Below, piece after piece: positions 1 through 9,822 of a stretch of DNA of 64,000 nucleotides. Made by a program: the position numbers and the translations under genes. The stretch is taken from positions 1-64,000 of the forward strand of contig JAWKVD010000019.1 of NCBI GenBank assembly GCA_041398225.1, in the 5' to 3' direction. Source of the stretch: JAWKVD01 sp041398225. GTDB taxonomy: Bacteria; Pseudomonadota; Alphaproteobacteria; Caulobacterales; Hyphomonadaceae. Each line of letters opens with the position of its first letter. Within the stretch, counting starts at the first letter, position 1. The notes under the pieces are model-generated. The model saw only the letters and a program-made list of their open reading frames with translations. It did not search any database and had not been told where the DNA came from.

Positions 1-2
1 TG

Positions 3-1868
3 CTGGTCTCGCAGGCCAATGGCGACAAGAATTCGCAAGCCGCAGGCAAGGCGCTGCTGGCGCTCCAGGAGAAGTATCCCGACGTTCGCTTCATGATGGT
101 GAACTCGAGCCCGACCGATACGCGCGAAACCATCGCCGAAGAAGCGAAGGCGCAGGGCTACACTTTCCCCGTGCTCGACGACGATGTTCAGCTGATCGGA
201 CAAAATCTGGTCTGGTCGAAAGCTCCGGAATCGAGCCTGCTCGACCATCACGGCTTCAGCTATGTCGGCGAGGCCATGGTGATCGACCCGAAGACCTGGC
301 AGGTCGTGTACAACGGCCCGGTCGAGTCGGATAAGGGCGGCGTCGATGCCGCGGTGAACAGCGTTCTGTCCGGGCAGCCGGTCGAGGTCGCTTTCGTTCC
401 CGGCAAGGGCGCGAAGATCACTTACGAGGAATCGAACAACCCGGCCGACTACGCCAATATCTCCTATGCGCACGACGTGGCGCCGATCCTCGAAAAGAAC
501 TGCGTGACCTGCCACGCACCGGGCGGCATCGCGCCCTGGCAGATGACCAGCTACGAGATGGTCAAAGGCTTCGCGCCGATGATCCGCGAGGCGATCCGCA
601 CCGACCGGATGCCTCCCTACAATGCTGATCCGAACGTCGGCATGTTCAAGGACTATGCGAACCTGTCGCCGGAAGAGACCAAGACGCTGATCCGCTGGAT
701 CGACGCCGGCGCGCCGCGTGGCGAGGGCGACGATCCGCTGACCCAGGACGTTCAGGAAGTGCCCGACTGGCCGCTCGGCAAGCCGGACCTGATGGTCAAT
801 ATTCCCGCCTACGACGTGCCCGCCTCGGGCGTGGTCGACTACCAGATGCCGGCCGTGGCGAACCCGCTCAAGGAAGGCAAATGGCTGAAGGCGACGGCGT
901 TCAAGGCCGGTTCGCGCCAAGGCGTCCACCACATTCTCGTGGGCTGGATTCCGAAACTGCCGAAGAACGGCAAGGGCGGCTTCGACTGGAACATTTCGCT
1001 GGGCGGCTATGCGGTCGGCCGGGAAGAAAACCTCGCGCCTGACAACTGGGCGACCTGGGTCCCCGCGGACGGCGCGATCTCGTTCCAGATGCACTACACG
1101 CCGTTCGGCAAGGCCTATACGGACGAGTCCAAGGTCGGCTTCTACTTCAGCGACAAGGCGCCGGAATACCTGATGCGCCAGATCGTGGCCGTCGACCCGA
1201 CCATCACGATCGAGCCGAACGAGGCGCGCTGGCATGAGCGGGCGTATGTCCGTTTCCCGGCGGCGGTGCAGATCTATGGCGCACAGCCGCACGCGCACTA
1301 TCGCGGCTACTCCTCGAAGCTGACCGCGATCTATCCGGACGGAACCCAGAAAGTGCTGCTCAACCTGCCGAAATACGATTTCGGCTATCAGCAGGAGTAT
1401 GTGTTCGACGAGTTGGTCGATCTGCCGGCAGGTTCGATGCTGGTGGCCGACTATCTCTACGATAACTCGGCGAGCAACCCGTCGAACCCGGACCCGAACG
1501 AGACCGTGACGTGGGGCGACCAGTCGTTCCAGGAAATGCTGTTCACGGCCATTCGTTTCCGCTGGGTGGATGAAACCAGCAGCCACCGCCGCGACGATCT
1601 CCAGCAGCAGCTGGAATCGCAGACCCTGTTCACGGCTGTCGACGACAATATCGACGGCAAGTGGGAGGAGGCCGAGCTGAGGCTGCAGGCGTCCGAAGGC
1701 ATCGGCGAGATGATGACGGCCATCAAGCAGAACTTCGCCGCTTTCGACGTCGACAAGGACGGCGGTCTGTCGCCGGAAGAAGTCGGCGGCGCCATGCAGC
1801 AGATGCAGGCCGCGCGGCAAGCCGAGGTGGCCAAGCGCCGCGGCTCCTCCACCGGCGGCGGTCAGTAA
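3..1868 (+). CDS. Redoxin / cytochrome c / copper-monooxygenase-like / EF-hand protein (5' end missing)
   Basis: The reading frame is open from the first bases of the window, so the true start lies upstream. The visible N-terminal part looks like the C-terminal half of a thioredoxin-fold (redoxin) domain (VLDDDVQLIGQ, VIDPKTWQVVY). A single c-type heme motif CVTCH follows near visible residue 170, then a region with the His motifs VHH, QMHYT and PHAHYRG typical of type II copper ascorbate-dependent monooxygenase-like domains. The C-terminus has two EF-hand loops (DDNIDGKWEEAE and DVDKDGGLSPEE), both with the Asp/Asn and terminal Glu calcium ligands. Known relatives are exported proteins of unknown substrate; a periplasmic redox role is inferred. 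The signal peptide would be in the missing part. Confidence 0.75.
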   Translation: MVSQANGDKNSQAAGKALLALQEKYPDVRFMMVNSSPTDTRETIAEEAKAQGYTFPVLDDDVQLIGQNLVWSKAPESSLLDHHGFSYVGEAMVIDPKTWQVVYNGPVESDKGGVDAAVNSVLSGQPVEVAFVPGKGAKITYEESNNPADYANISYAHDVAPILEKNCVTCHAPGGIAPWQMTSYEMVKGFAPMIREAIRTDRMPPYNADPNVGMFKDYANLSPEETKTLIRWIDAGAPRGEGDDPLTQDVQEVPDWPLGKPDLMVNIPAYDVPASGVVDYQMPAVANPLKEGKWLKATAFKAGSRQGVHHILVGWIPKLPKNGKGGFDWNISLGGYAVGREENLAPDNWATWVPADGAISFQMHYTPFGKAYTDESKVGFYFSDKAPEYLMRQIVAVDPTITIEPNEARWHERAYVRFPAAVQIYGAQPHAHYRGYSSKLTAIYPDGTQKVLLNLPKYDFGYQQEYVFDELVDLPAGSMLVADYLYDNSASNPSNPDPNETVTWGDQSFQEMLFTAIRFRWVDETSSHRRDDLQQQLESQTLFTAVDDNIDGKWEEAELRLQASEGIGEMMTAIKQNFAAFDVDKDGGLSPEEVGGAMQQMQAARQAEVAKRRGSSTGGGQ

Positions 1869-2298
1869 TCCGGTTGAGGCCGGGTCAGCTTCTGGCCCGG
1901 TCTCGCCAGATTGACGCCGGACTGAACCCGGGACTGAACCCCGAACAGAACATTGAAGCGCCGGTCGTTGCGAAAGCGGCGGCCGGCGTTCGAATTCCCA
2001 AGGGCGATTTTCGACGCCCGGCGGCCGGGTTCCGGATGTGTCGGAGCGCATGTCATGGCGACTGGTGGGGCGACCGGCGCGGCGGCTGGCTCTGTGACTG
2101 GCGCGCACTCTCCCGCGCGGGCTGACGTAACGTAGGTGCTTTCCAGGTGGAGGAAATCCCAGCGATTTCCGGTGAATCGCGATGCGAAAGTCGCGCTTGG
2201 TTGTTGTTGTCACACATGGGGACGCATGCTAGTTCACGCGCAACGCAGGCGGGGTCTCGCGGGAACCGTCTTTAGGTCGTTGATTTCAGGTAATTCTT
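1869..2298. other. Gene-free stretch upstream of the ATP synthase genes
   Basis: I see no convincing gene here. It holds a hairpin just after the upstream stop (1880-1900), a 12-bp tandem duplication GGACTGAACCC(G/C) at 1919-1942, and a small inverted repeat GAAATC/GATTTC near 2154. The atp operon promoter is probably in this stretch, but no clear -35/-10 pair stands out. Confidence 0.4.
1880..1900 (+). terminator. Possible terminator hairpin
   Basis: CCGGGTC and GGCCCGG can pair over 7 bp (one G-U) around a 7-nt loop, 12 nt after the stop of the upstream gene. There is no T-tract, so this is weak. Confidence 0.3.
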
Positions 2299-2885
2299 TT
2301 GCTCCCGGCTGACGCGGCAGACGGGAGGTTGGCAAGCGCCGATTTGTCAGGCGGAACCACCTCTTCGACAGCGAGGCGGCGCAGCGTACGCGGCGGCCGT
2401 ATTCGATCTGGCGCTGGACACCGGAGAAGTCGACGCGGTCGAAGCCGCGCTGACCGTACACAGGTCATCAGCGCAGATCCGGAGCTGTCCGCACGCTCAA
2501 ATCGCCCTGTTCGGGGCGGATGAGAAAGCCGCCGTGCTCGAAGACGTCGGCGTGAAGCTCGGTCTGCCGGATCTGTGGTTCGCCACTTTGTCGGCGTCGT
2601 CGCCAGAACCGCCGCGCCGGTGATGACGTCGATGGCGCGCGTTCGCCGACATGGCCGCCCGTCATCGCAGCCAGCCAGATCGTAGCGCGCGTGGCCAAGC
2701 TGTTTCAAGGAACAGACGCTCGATATCAGATCCGCCCTGTCGAAATCGCTGGGCCGGACGGTTTCCGTCGAGGTCGAGGTCGACCCGTCGCTGATCGGCG
2801 GACTGAATCCGCGTCGGTTCGCGCCTGATCGCGCCTCCATCCGCACCAAATTGAACAGCCTGACCGCACTGATGAAAGGGCATAA
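2299..2885 (+). pseudogene. atpH: ATP synthase F1 subunit delta, frame-disrupted
   Basis: Delta subunit (OSCP homologue) that links F1 to the peripheral stalk. No single frame covers it, but pieces in different frames line up with AtpH in order: AYAAAVFDLALDTGEVDAVE near 2386-2450, FGADEKAAVLEDVGVKLGLP near 2510-2570, FVGVVA and DMAARHR near 2590-2670, then SVEVEVDPSLIGGL and IRTKLNSLTALMKG up to about 2880. Several single-base gains or losses are needed to join them. The start is uncertain; 2299 is a guess. The gene lies 4 nt before atpA, as expected in alphaproteobacterial atpHAGDC operons. The errors look like poor sequence or assembly rather than true decay, because the subunit is normally essential and the flanks are clean. 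Confidence 0.65.
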
Positions 2886-2889
2886 GCCC

Positions 2890-4422
2890 ATGGACATTCA
2901 TGCAGCCGAGATCTCTCCGATATCCTCAAGGCCCAGATCAAGAACTTTGGCGTTGAAGCTGAAGTCGCCGACGTCGACAGGTGCTGTCCGTGGGCGGCGG
3001 CATCGCGCGCGTCTACGGTCTGGACAACGTCCAGGCCGGCAGGTCGCTTTCGACAGCGGCGTGCCCAGCATGGCGCTGAACGAGAACGACAATGTCGGCG
3101 TCGTGATCTTCGGCGACGACCGCGGCATCAAGGAAGGCGACACCGTCAAGCGTACGCAGGAGATCGTGTCGGCCGGTCGGCAAGGGTCTGCTGGGCCGTG
3201 GTCGATGCGCTCGCCGAGCCGATCGACGGCAAGGTCCGATCCAGGACGTGGCCGAGCGCCGTCGCGTGGACGTCAAGGGCTCGCCGGGGATCCTGCCGCG
3301 CAAATCCGTGCTGCGAACCGATGGCGACCGGCATCAAGGCCGTGTCTGGTCCCGATCGGCCGGGGTCAGCGCGAGCTGATCATCGGCGACCGTCGAACCG
3401 GCAAGACCGCGATCGCGATCGACACCATCCTCAACCAGAAAGCCATCAACGCGCGCGGCGACGAGAGCGAGAAGCTTTACTGCATCTACGTCGCCGTCGG
3501 TCAGAAGCGTTCGACGGTCGCCCAGGTCGTGAAGACGCTCGAAGAGCGCGGCGCTCGACTACACTCATCGTCGCCGCCACCGCTTCGGAGCCTGCTCCGC
3601 TGTACCTCGCGCCGTTCACCTGCACGATGGGCGAATGGTTCCGCGACAACGGCATGCATGCGCTGATCATCTATGACGATCTGTCCAAACAGGCCGTCGC
3701 ACCTACCGCCAGATGTCGCCTGCTGCTGCATCGTCCGCCGGGCCATAGAAGCCTATCCGGGCGGCGTGTTCTATCTGCACTCGCGTCTGCTGGAGCGCGC
3801 CGCGAAGCTCAACAAGGACCATGGTCTTGGTTCGCTGACGGCGCTGCCGGTCATCGAAACCCAGGCCAACGACGTGTCAGCCTACATTCCGACCAACGTG
3901 ATCTCGATCACCGACGGCCAGATCTTCCTTGAAACCGACCTGTTCTACCAGGGCATCCGTCCGGCGGTGAACGTCGGCCTGTCGGTGTCGCGCGTCGGCG
4001 GTTCGGCTCAGGTGAAGGCCACCAAACAGGTGGCGGGCACGCTGAAGTCCGACCTTTCGCAGTATCGCGAAATGGCCGCCTTCGCGAAGTTCGGTTCGGA
4101 CCTCGACGCCACCACCCAGCGCCAGCTGGCGCGCGGCGCGCGTCTCACCCAACTCCTCAAGCAGCCGCAATACTCGCCGCTGCAGATGGAAGAACAGGTG
4201 ATCGTGGTCTACGCCGGCACGCGCGGCTTCCTCGACAACGTCGCGGTGGACGCCGTTCCGCGTTTCGAGGCGGAGCTGCTGCGCTACATCCACGCCGATC
4301 ACGCCTCGCTGCTTGAGGACATCCGCAAGCAGAAGGACATCAGCAAGGACAGCTCGAAGGGCGGCAAGATCGAGGACGGCATCAAGGCCGCTCTCGAAAG
4401 CTTCGCTTCGACGTTCGCGTAA
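2890..4422 (+). pseudogene. atpA: ATP synthase F1 subunit alpha, several frameshifts in the first half
   Basis: Alpha subunit of the F1 catalytic hexamer. ATG at 2890 gives MDIHAAEIS, and homology then hops between frames: DILKAQIKNFGVEAEVADV, LSVGGGIARVYGLDNVQAG, VAFDSGVPSMALN, GLLG, VVDALAEPIDGK, then the P-loop GDRRTGKTAIAID near 3388. From about 3740 to the stop the frame is intact, with YPGGVFYLHSRLLERAAKLN and the full C-terminal domain. At least eight indels fall between about 2914 and 3750. The P-loop has Arg where the family usually has Gln (GDRQTGKT), another sign of base errors. The remainder and all downstream atp genes are intact, so a sequencing or assembly problem is the simplest reading. 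Confidence 0.85.
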
Positions 4423-4446
4423 GGCTGCAAGGACGGAACAACCGGC

Positions 4447-5322
4447 ATGCCCAGCCTGAAGGACTTACGCCTCCGGATCGTCAGCGTGAAATCCACGCAG
4501 AAGATCACCAAGGCGCTGCAGATGGTGGCGACCGCCAAGCTGAAGCGGGCGCAAGAGGCCGCGACGGCGTCGCGGCCCTACGCCATGCGCATGGCCTCGG
4601 TGATCGCCAACCTGGCCGGCGGCGCCTCGGCCTCCAGCGGTCCGAAACTGATCGCCGGCACCGGCAAGGACGATGTGCACCTGCTGGTGGTGATGACCGC
4701 CGAGCGCGGACTGTGCGGCGGCTTCAACATCAACCTGGTCAAGAAGGCGCGGGCTGAAATCCGCCGCCTCGTAGCGGAAGGCAAGACCGTCAAGATCATG
4801 ACGGTCGGCAAGAAAGGCCGCGACGCGCTGCGCCGTCAGTACCAGTCGATGATGGTCCACCATGTCGACATGCGCGGCGTGAAGATCAGCGGCGACATCG
4901 CCCATGACGTGTCGCGGATGATCACCGACCGCTTCGAGGCGGGCGAGTTCGATGTCGCGACCCTTATCTTCGCGCGCTTCCAGAACGTGCTGACGCAGGT
5001 CCCGACCGCGCTCCAGCTGATCCCGGCCAAGGCGCCGGAAGACGCCCCGGCGATCGATCTGGGCGGCGCGAGCTATATCTACGAGCCTTCGGAAGAAGCG
5101 ATCCTCGAGACGCTGCTTCCGCGCTACCTGTCGACCCAGTTGTTGTCCGCCATGCTGGAGACGGAAGCGGGCTTCCAGGGCGCGCAGATGACCGCAATGG
5201 ACAACGCCACCCGCAATGCAGGCGATCTGATCAAGGACCTGAACCTGCGCTACAACCGTGCGCGCCAGGCCCAGATCACCAAGGAACTGATCGAGATCAT
5301 CTCGGGCGCGGAAGCGCTCTAG
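4447..5322 (+). CDS. atpG: ATP synthase F1 subunit gamma
   Basis: Central rotor shaft of F1, 291 aa, usual length for the family. The N-terminal coiled-coil helix begins MPSLKDLRLRIVSVKSTQKI and continues KALQMVATAKLKRAQ; the conserved GLCGGFN motif is near residue 97. The C-terminal helix contains the family signature AMDNATRNAGDLI. The start is the ATG 24 nt after the atpA stop. It is cotranscribed with atpA upstream and atpD downstream. Confidence 0.97.
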   Translation: MPSLKDLRLRIVSVKSTQKITKALQMVATAKLKRAQEAATASRPYAMRMASVIANLAGGASASSGPKLIAGTGKDDVHLLVVMTAERGLCGGFNINLVKKARAEIRRLVAEGKTVKIMTVGKKGRDALRRQYQSMMVHHVDMRGVKISGDIAHDVSRMITDRFEAGEFDVATLIFARFQNVLTQVPTALQLIPAKAPEDAPAIDLGGASYIYEPSEEAILETLLPRYLSTQLLSAMLETEAGFQGAQMTAMDNATRNAGDLIKDLNLRYNRARQAQITKELIEIISGAEAL

Positions 5323-5379
5323 ACCGACCTAAATTCGCCACGAACCGAACGAACCGAGACGTAGACAGAGAGCCCCAAG

Positions 5380-6825
<1,446 letters not shown>

Positions 6826-6850
6826 TCGCCTCACCGAAAATGATTGCTCT

Positions 6851-6877
6851 GGGCGCGGACCTTTCAGGTTCGCGCCC
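6851..6877 (+). terminator. Strong hairpin after atpD
   Basis: GGGCGCGGACCT and AGGTTCGCGCCC pair over 12 positions (one G-T wobble) around a 3-nt loop. No run of T follows, so it may attenuate, protect the 3' end or process the transcript rather than fully terminate. Confidence 0.55.
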
Positions 6878-7003
6878 ATTGCATTTCAGGGGCGAGTGCG
6901 GCGTTCGCCACGCTCCTCAGCCAGGCGCCGTGCCTCAATTGCCGGGGGGGTGAGCAGACTGTAGGCTTTGCAGCGATTGGGAAACGCGGGAGGGGTGAGC
7001 GGC

Positions 7004-7597
7004 ATGAGCGGAAAACAGGTCGTGGCGGCGGTCCTCGCGGGTCTGGCGCTTGCCGGGGCGGGCCTTTCTCCCGCCGTCGCCCAAACCGCCCTGAGACCCG
7101 CGATCTCGGCCGAACTGTCGCCTGAGGAAGCCGCCAGGGTTTTCGAGACCGCGGTGGTCGATGTCTGTATTCCCGCCGTCTCGCGCGGCGTGCGGGTGGC
7201 GCAGCTTTCGGCCTCGGCGCGCGGCAACCTCGTGGTGGTGCGCGACGCGGCCGCGCGACGGGATGTCGGAGCCTTGCCGGAAGAGACGGTGTGGGCGCCG
7301 GGCGCGGCGCGAGGCGCCGTGGCGGTCCGCGAGACGTTCGGGCGCTGCGTCGTGTTCACCTATGGTCCGCCGGCGGCGGTGACGCTGCGGTCTCTGGCCG
7401 ACCGGCTGGCGGGTCGCGAAGGTTTCGAGCGGATGATGACGACCGCGGGCAAGCTCGGGCTCAGCCAGTCCCTGTTCAAGATGGCGGGCCGGCGGCGGGT
7501 TCAGGTTCTGATCGAGGGCTCCGAACCCGGCATGCCGGGCCACAGGTCCAGGTTCTCGGTCGTCACCGCGACCGTGATGGGAACGCCCGCAGGCTAG
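7004..7597 (+). CDS. Secreted hypothetical protein inside the atp operon
   Basis: 197 aa from the ATG at 7004, chosen because GGGAGGGG lies 6-16 nt upstream. The N-terminus is a clear Sec signal peptide with a hydrophobic core (VVAAVLAGLALAGAGLSPAVA) and a likely cut after AVA-Q. The mature part has two cysteines (VDVCIPAV, FGRCVVF) that could form a disulfide. I do not recognise a domain. It sits between atpD and atpC with the same orientation and base composition. A similar arrangement holds for the next gene, suggesting the pair was inserted here together. Function unknown. Confidence 0.7.
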   Translation: MSGKQVVAAVLAGLALAGAGLSPAVAQTALRPAISAELSPEEAARVFETAVVDVCIPAVSRGVRVAQLSASARGNLVVVRDAAARRDVGALPEETVWAPGAARGAVAVRETFGRCVVFTYGPPAAVTLRSLADRLAGREGFERMMTTAGKLGLSQSLFKMAGRRRVQVLIEGSEPGMPGHRSRFSVVTATVMGTPAG

Positions 7598-7610
7598 ACG
7601 CAGGCTAGAT
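7589..7610 (+). repeat. 11-bp tandem duplication spanning a stop codon
   Basis: GCAGGCTAGAC is followed directly by GCAGGCTAGAT. The first copy contains the TAG stop of the preceding gene, so the gene end itself has been duplicated. Confidence 0.7.
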
Positions 7611-7676
7611 TCTGGGCTGTCTGCGCGTTTCGATTAAGTTAGAACGTTGTGGTCCGACTTCATTTGGGGGGAATCC

Positions 7677-8027
7677 ATGAAACTGAAAGCGGCCGCCATG
7701 GCGGCGGTGATGGTGCTCACGGCTGGGGCGGCCATGGCGCAGAGCGAGCGCGGGGCGGAGCTGGGCCAATGCCTCGTCGACACCGCCACGGAGGCGGACG
7801 AGCAAAGCATGCGAACCGTTCTGTTGCAGGCGCTGCAGGATCAGACCGACGAGCTGAATCGCACGCTGATTCAATTCTCTCTGCAGGTCCTGTCCCGCGC
7901 GGTCGACAAATGCGGTCTGAAATTCTCCGAGCTTGAGAGCCCCGAAGTCGAGGAGGGGATCGGGATTTATGGTGAATATCTGGGCCAGAAGATTTTCGAG
8001 GCCACGCTCGCCAAAATTGGCGGTTGA
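7677..8027 (+). CDS. Small secreted hypothetical protein
   Basis: 116 aa from the ATG at 7677, preceded by GGGGGGAATCC. A signal peptide (MKLKAAAMAAVMVLTAGAAMAQ) ends near residue 21. The mature chain is mostly helical and acidic, with two cysteines (GQCLVD and DKCGLKF). No domain is recognised. It lies 67 nt before atpC and is probably cotranscribed with the ATP synthase genes; a role in the complex would be pure speculation. Confidence 0.7.
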   Translation: MKLKAAAMAAVMVLTAGAAMAQSERGAELGQCLVDTATEADEQSMRTVLLQALQDQTDELNRTLIQFSLQVLSRAVDKCGLKFSELESPEVEEGIGIYGEYLGQKIFEATLAKIGG

Positions 8028-8094
8028 GCCCGCCAATCCGCCGCCTTTACAGAACGCGCCAGCCTGCTAGACCGCGCGCACAAAGGGATTTGTC

Positions 8095-8490
8095 ATGGCT
8101 GAAACGCTGAACTTTTCACTCGTGTCGCCGGAACGTGAGCTGTTCTCGGGCGAAGTGACCCAGGTCGACGCGCCGGGCGTGGATGGCGAATTCGGCGTGC
8201 TGCCGAAGCATGCGCCGTTCATGACCACGCTGAAGCCGGGCATCGTGCGGATCTATGAAGGCGCCGAAGTGCTGCCCGTGTTCGTGCGCGGCGGTTTCGC
8301 GGACGTCACTCCAGGCGGTTTCACCATCCTCGCCGAGGAAGCGATCAAGCTGTCCGACGTCGACGTTGCGGCGCTCGATGAAGAGATCGCCAACCTGCGA
8401 ACCGATGCGAAGGACCCGGGCGATCAGGATCGCCGCGAGCGCGCGGCCGAACGTCTCGAATACCTCGAAGTGCTCCGCACTCTGGTCTGA
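8095..8490 (+). CDS. atpC: ATP synthase F1 subunit epsilon
   Basis: 131 aa. The N-terminal beta-sandwich is typical of epsilon: FSLVSPERELFSGEVTQVDA, GEFGVLPKHAPFMTTLKPG and FVRGGFADVTPGGFTILAEEA. A shorter C-terminal helical part (EEIANLRTDAKD, RRERAAERLEYLEVL) follows. It binds the gamma shaft and regulates hydrolysis. It is separated from atpD by 1.27 kb carrying two secreted-protein genes, whereas atpC usually follows atpD directly. Confidence 0.96.
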   Translation: MAETLNFSLVSPERELFSGEVTQVDAPGVDGEFGVLPKHAPFMTTLKPGIVRIYEGAEVLPVFVRGGFADVTPGGFTILAEEAIKLSDVDVAALDEEIANLRTDAKDPGDQDRRERAAERLEYLEVLRTLV

Positions 8491-8506
8491 TCCGTAAGAC
8501 CGGATC
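8489..8506 (+). terminator. Possible terminator at the end of the atp operon
   Basis: GATCCG-TAAGAC-CGGATC forms a 6-bp stem starting at the atpC stop codon. It is followed by GTTC, without a T-run. The next gene is on the other strand. Confidence 0.35.
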
Positions 8507-8603
8507 GTTCGGGCGGCATCGCTCGGGCGTGTCCGTTCGGGTCTACCTGTTCAGGTTTCACCCCGGCCCACAATCCAGCAGGTTCAACAGCAGGCGCAGT
8601 CCG

Positions 8604-9257
8604 TCACGCGACGGGCTGGGCCGCTTCCGTAGGCGGTCCGGCGTGCGGACCCTCTCCTCCGACATAGTGGCAAACCTCGGCGTTGGGCCCGTGTCCCTTC
8701 ACGCAGATGATGGCGTCATTGCCCTGGCGAACGCCGAGCATCGTTGCCGGCTCGGCTTCGGTCACGGCGCAGAGCAGCGCACGGTTGATGAAGCCATGCG
8801 CGATCAGCGCGATCGTCTGTGCCCGGCTTTCCGCGATGTCGTCCAGAAAGCTGCGCGCCCGGACCGCCAGATCCAGAAAATTCTCGCCGTTGGGCGAGCG
8901 CACATTGATCATGTCGGCGCGCCAGGCCGCGAAGGTCTCAGGGTCGTCGGTCTGCAGGTCGGCGTAGAGGCGGCCTGACCAGTCGCCCGACGACCATTCC
9001 ATCAGGCGCGGATCGTTCACCGGCTCGATGTCGAGATGGCGCCGGATGATGGCTGCGGTCTCCTGCACGCGGCCAAGCGGCGAGGCGAACACCGCCTCCA
9101 CGCCGCACGTCGCGAGGAAGCGGCCGGATGCGTCGGCGTGCGCGCGTCCGGCTTCGCTGAGGCGAGAATCCCATTGCCCCTGCATGCGCCGTTCGGCGTT
9201 CCATTCGGTCTGTCCATGGCGAACGAGATAGATCGTGCGGCGCGGCGCGTCCGTCAT
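8604..9257 (-). CDS. Histidine phosphatase family protein
   Basis: 217 aa in the phosphoglycerate-mutase-like superfamily. The phosphohistidine motif LVRHGQTEWN is at residues 11-20 (His14), with further motifs SPLGRVQETA, MEWSSGDW and IALIAHGFINR (second catalytic His). The start at 9257 (MTDAPRRTIYL) has GGAGG 8 nt upstream on its strand; a longer N-terminus would run into rppH. The substrate cannot be deduced: the family covers phosphosugars, cobalamin phosphates and proteins. It lies just downstream of rppH, probably in the same transcript. Confidence 0.85.
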   Translation of the reverse strand: MTDAPRRTIYLVRHGQTEWNAERRMQGQWDSRLSEAGRAHADASGRFLATCGVEAVFASPLGRVQETAAIIRRHLDIEPVNDPRLMEWSSGDWSGRLYADLQTDDPETFAAWRADMINVRSPNGENFLDLAVRARSFLDDIAESRAQTIALIAHGFINRALLCAVTEAEPATMLGVRQGNDAIICVKGHGPNAEVCHYVGGEGPHAGPPTEAAQPVA

Positions 9258-9303
9258 CGGAACCTCCGGGGGCTTTGGGTGCGTGCGGAAGCCTTTTGGC
9301 CGC

Positions 9304-9822
9304 TCAGGCCTGGTTCGTCCACTGCACGAAGCGCTGCGCCACCTGTTCATAGACCGGACGTTTGAACGGAATGACGAGGCTGGGCGTGTCCGCGAGCGGC
9401 GCCCAGCGCCATGCGTCGAACTCCGGCGTGTGCGCGTCGAGGCGCACGTCCGTGTCGGAGCCCAGAAAGCGCATGGCGAACCATTTCTGGCGTTGCCCGA
9501 AATAGGGCCCCGCCAGCCGCGCCTTCAGATCCGGGGGGAAGTCGTAGAACAGCCAGGGGTCGAGCTCTTCAAGCAATTCGACGTGGTGCGGTTCAAGCCC
9601 GGTTTCCTCGCCAAGTTCGCGCAGCGCGGCCTGTTCCGGCGTTTCGCCGCGATCGATCCCGCCCTGCGGCATTTGCCATGCGTAGCGGGCTTCGCCGGAC
9701 TTGGCGTTGGTTCGGTGTCCGATCAGCACATGGCCGCGCCGGGAGAAGATCGCGAGCCCGACATTCGGCCGGTAGAGAGACGGGTCGCGCCCGCCGACTT
9801 CCGGGGGCGGGTGGTCGCTCAC
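9304..9822 (-). CDS. rppH: RNA pyrophosphohydrolase (Nudix)
   Basis: 172 aa. It removes pyrophosphate from 5'-triphosphate RNA ends, which triggers decay. The Nudix box runs over residues 54-76 (G54, E60, REL 68-70, EE 72-73, GL). The N-terminal YRPNVGLAIF and MPQGGID motifs and the WLFYDFP segment are typical of RppH/IalA. The start is GTG at 9822, overlapping the stop of the upstream deacetylase gene by 4 nt (GTGA), so the two are translationally coupled. Confidence 0.93.
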   Translation of the reverse strand: MSDHPPPEVGGRDPSLYRPNVGLAIFSRRGHVLIGHRTNAKSGEARYAWQMPQGGIDRGETPEQAALRELGEETGLEPHHVELLEELDPWLFYDFPPDLKARLAGPYFGQRQKWFAMRFLGSDTDVRLDAHTPEFDAWRWAPLADTPSLVIPFKRPVYEQVAQRFVQWTNQA

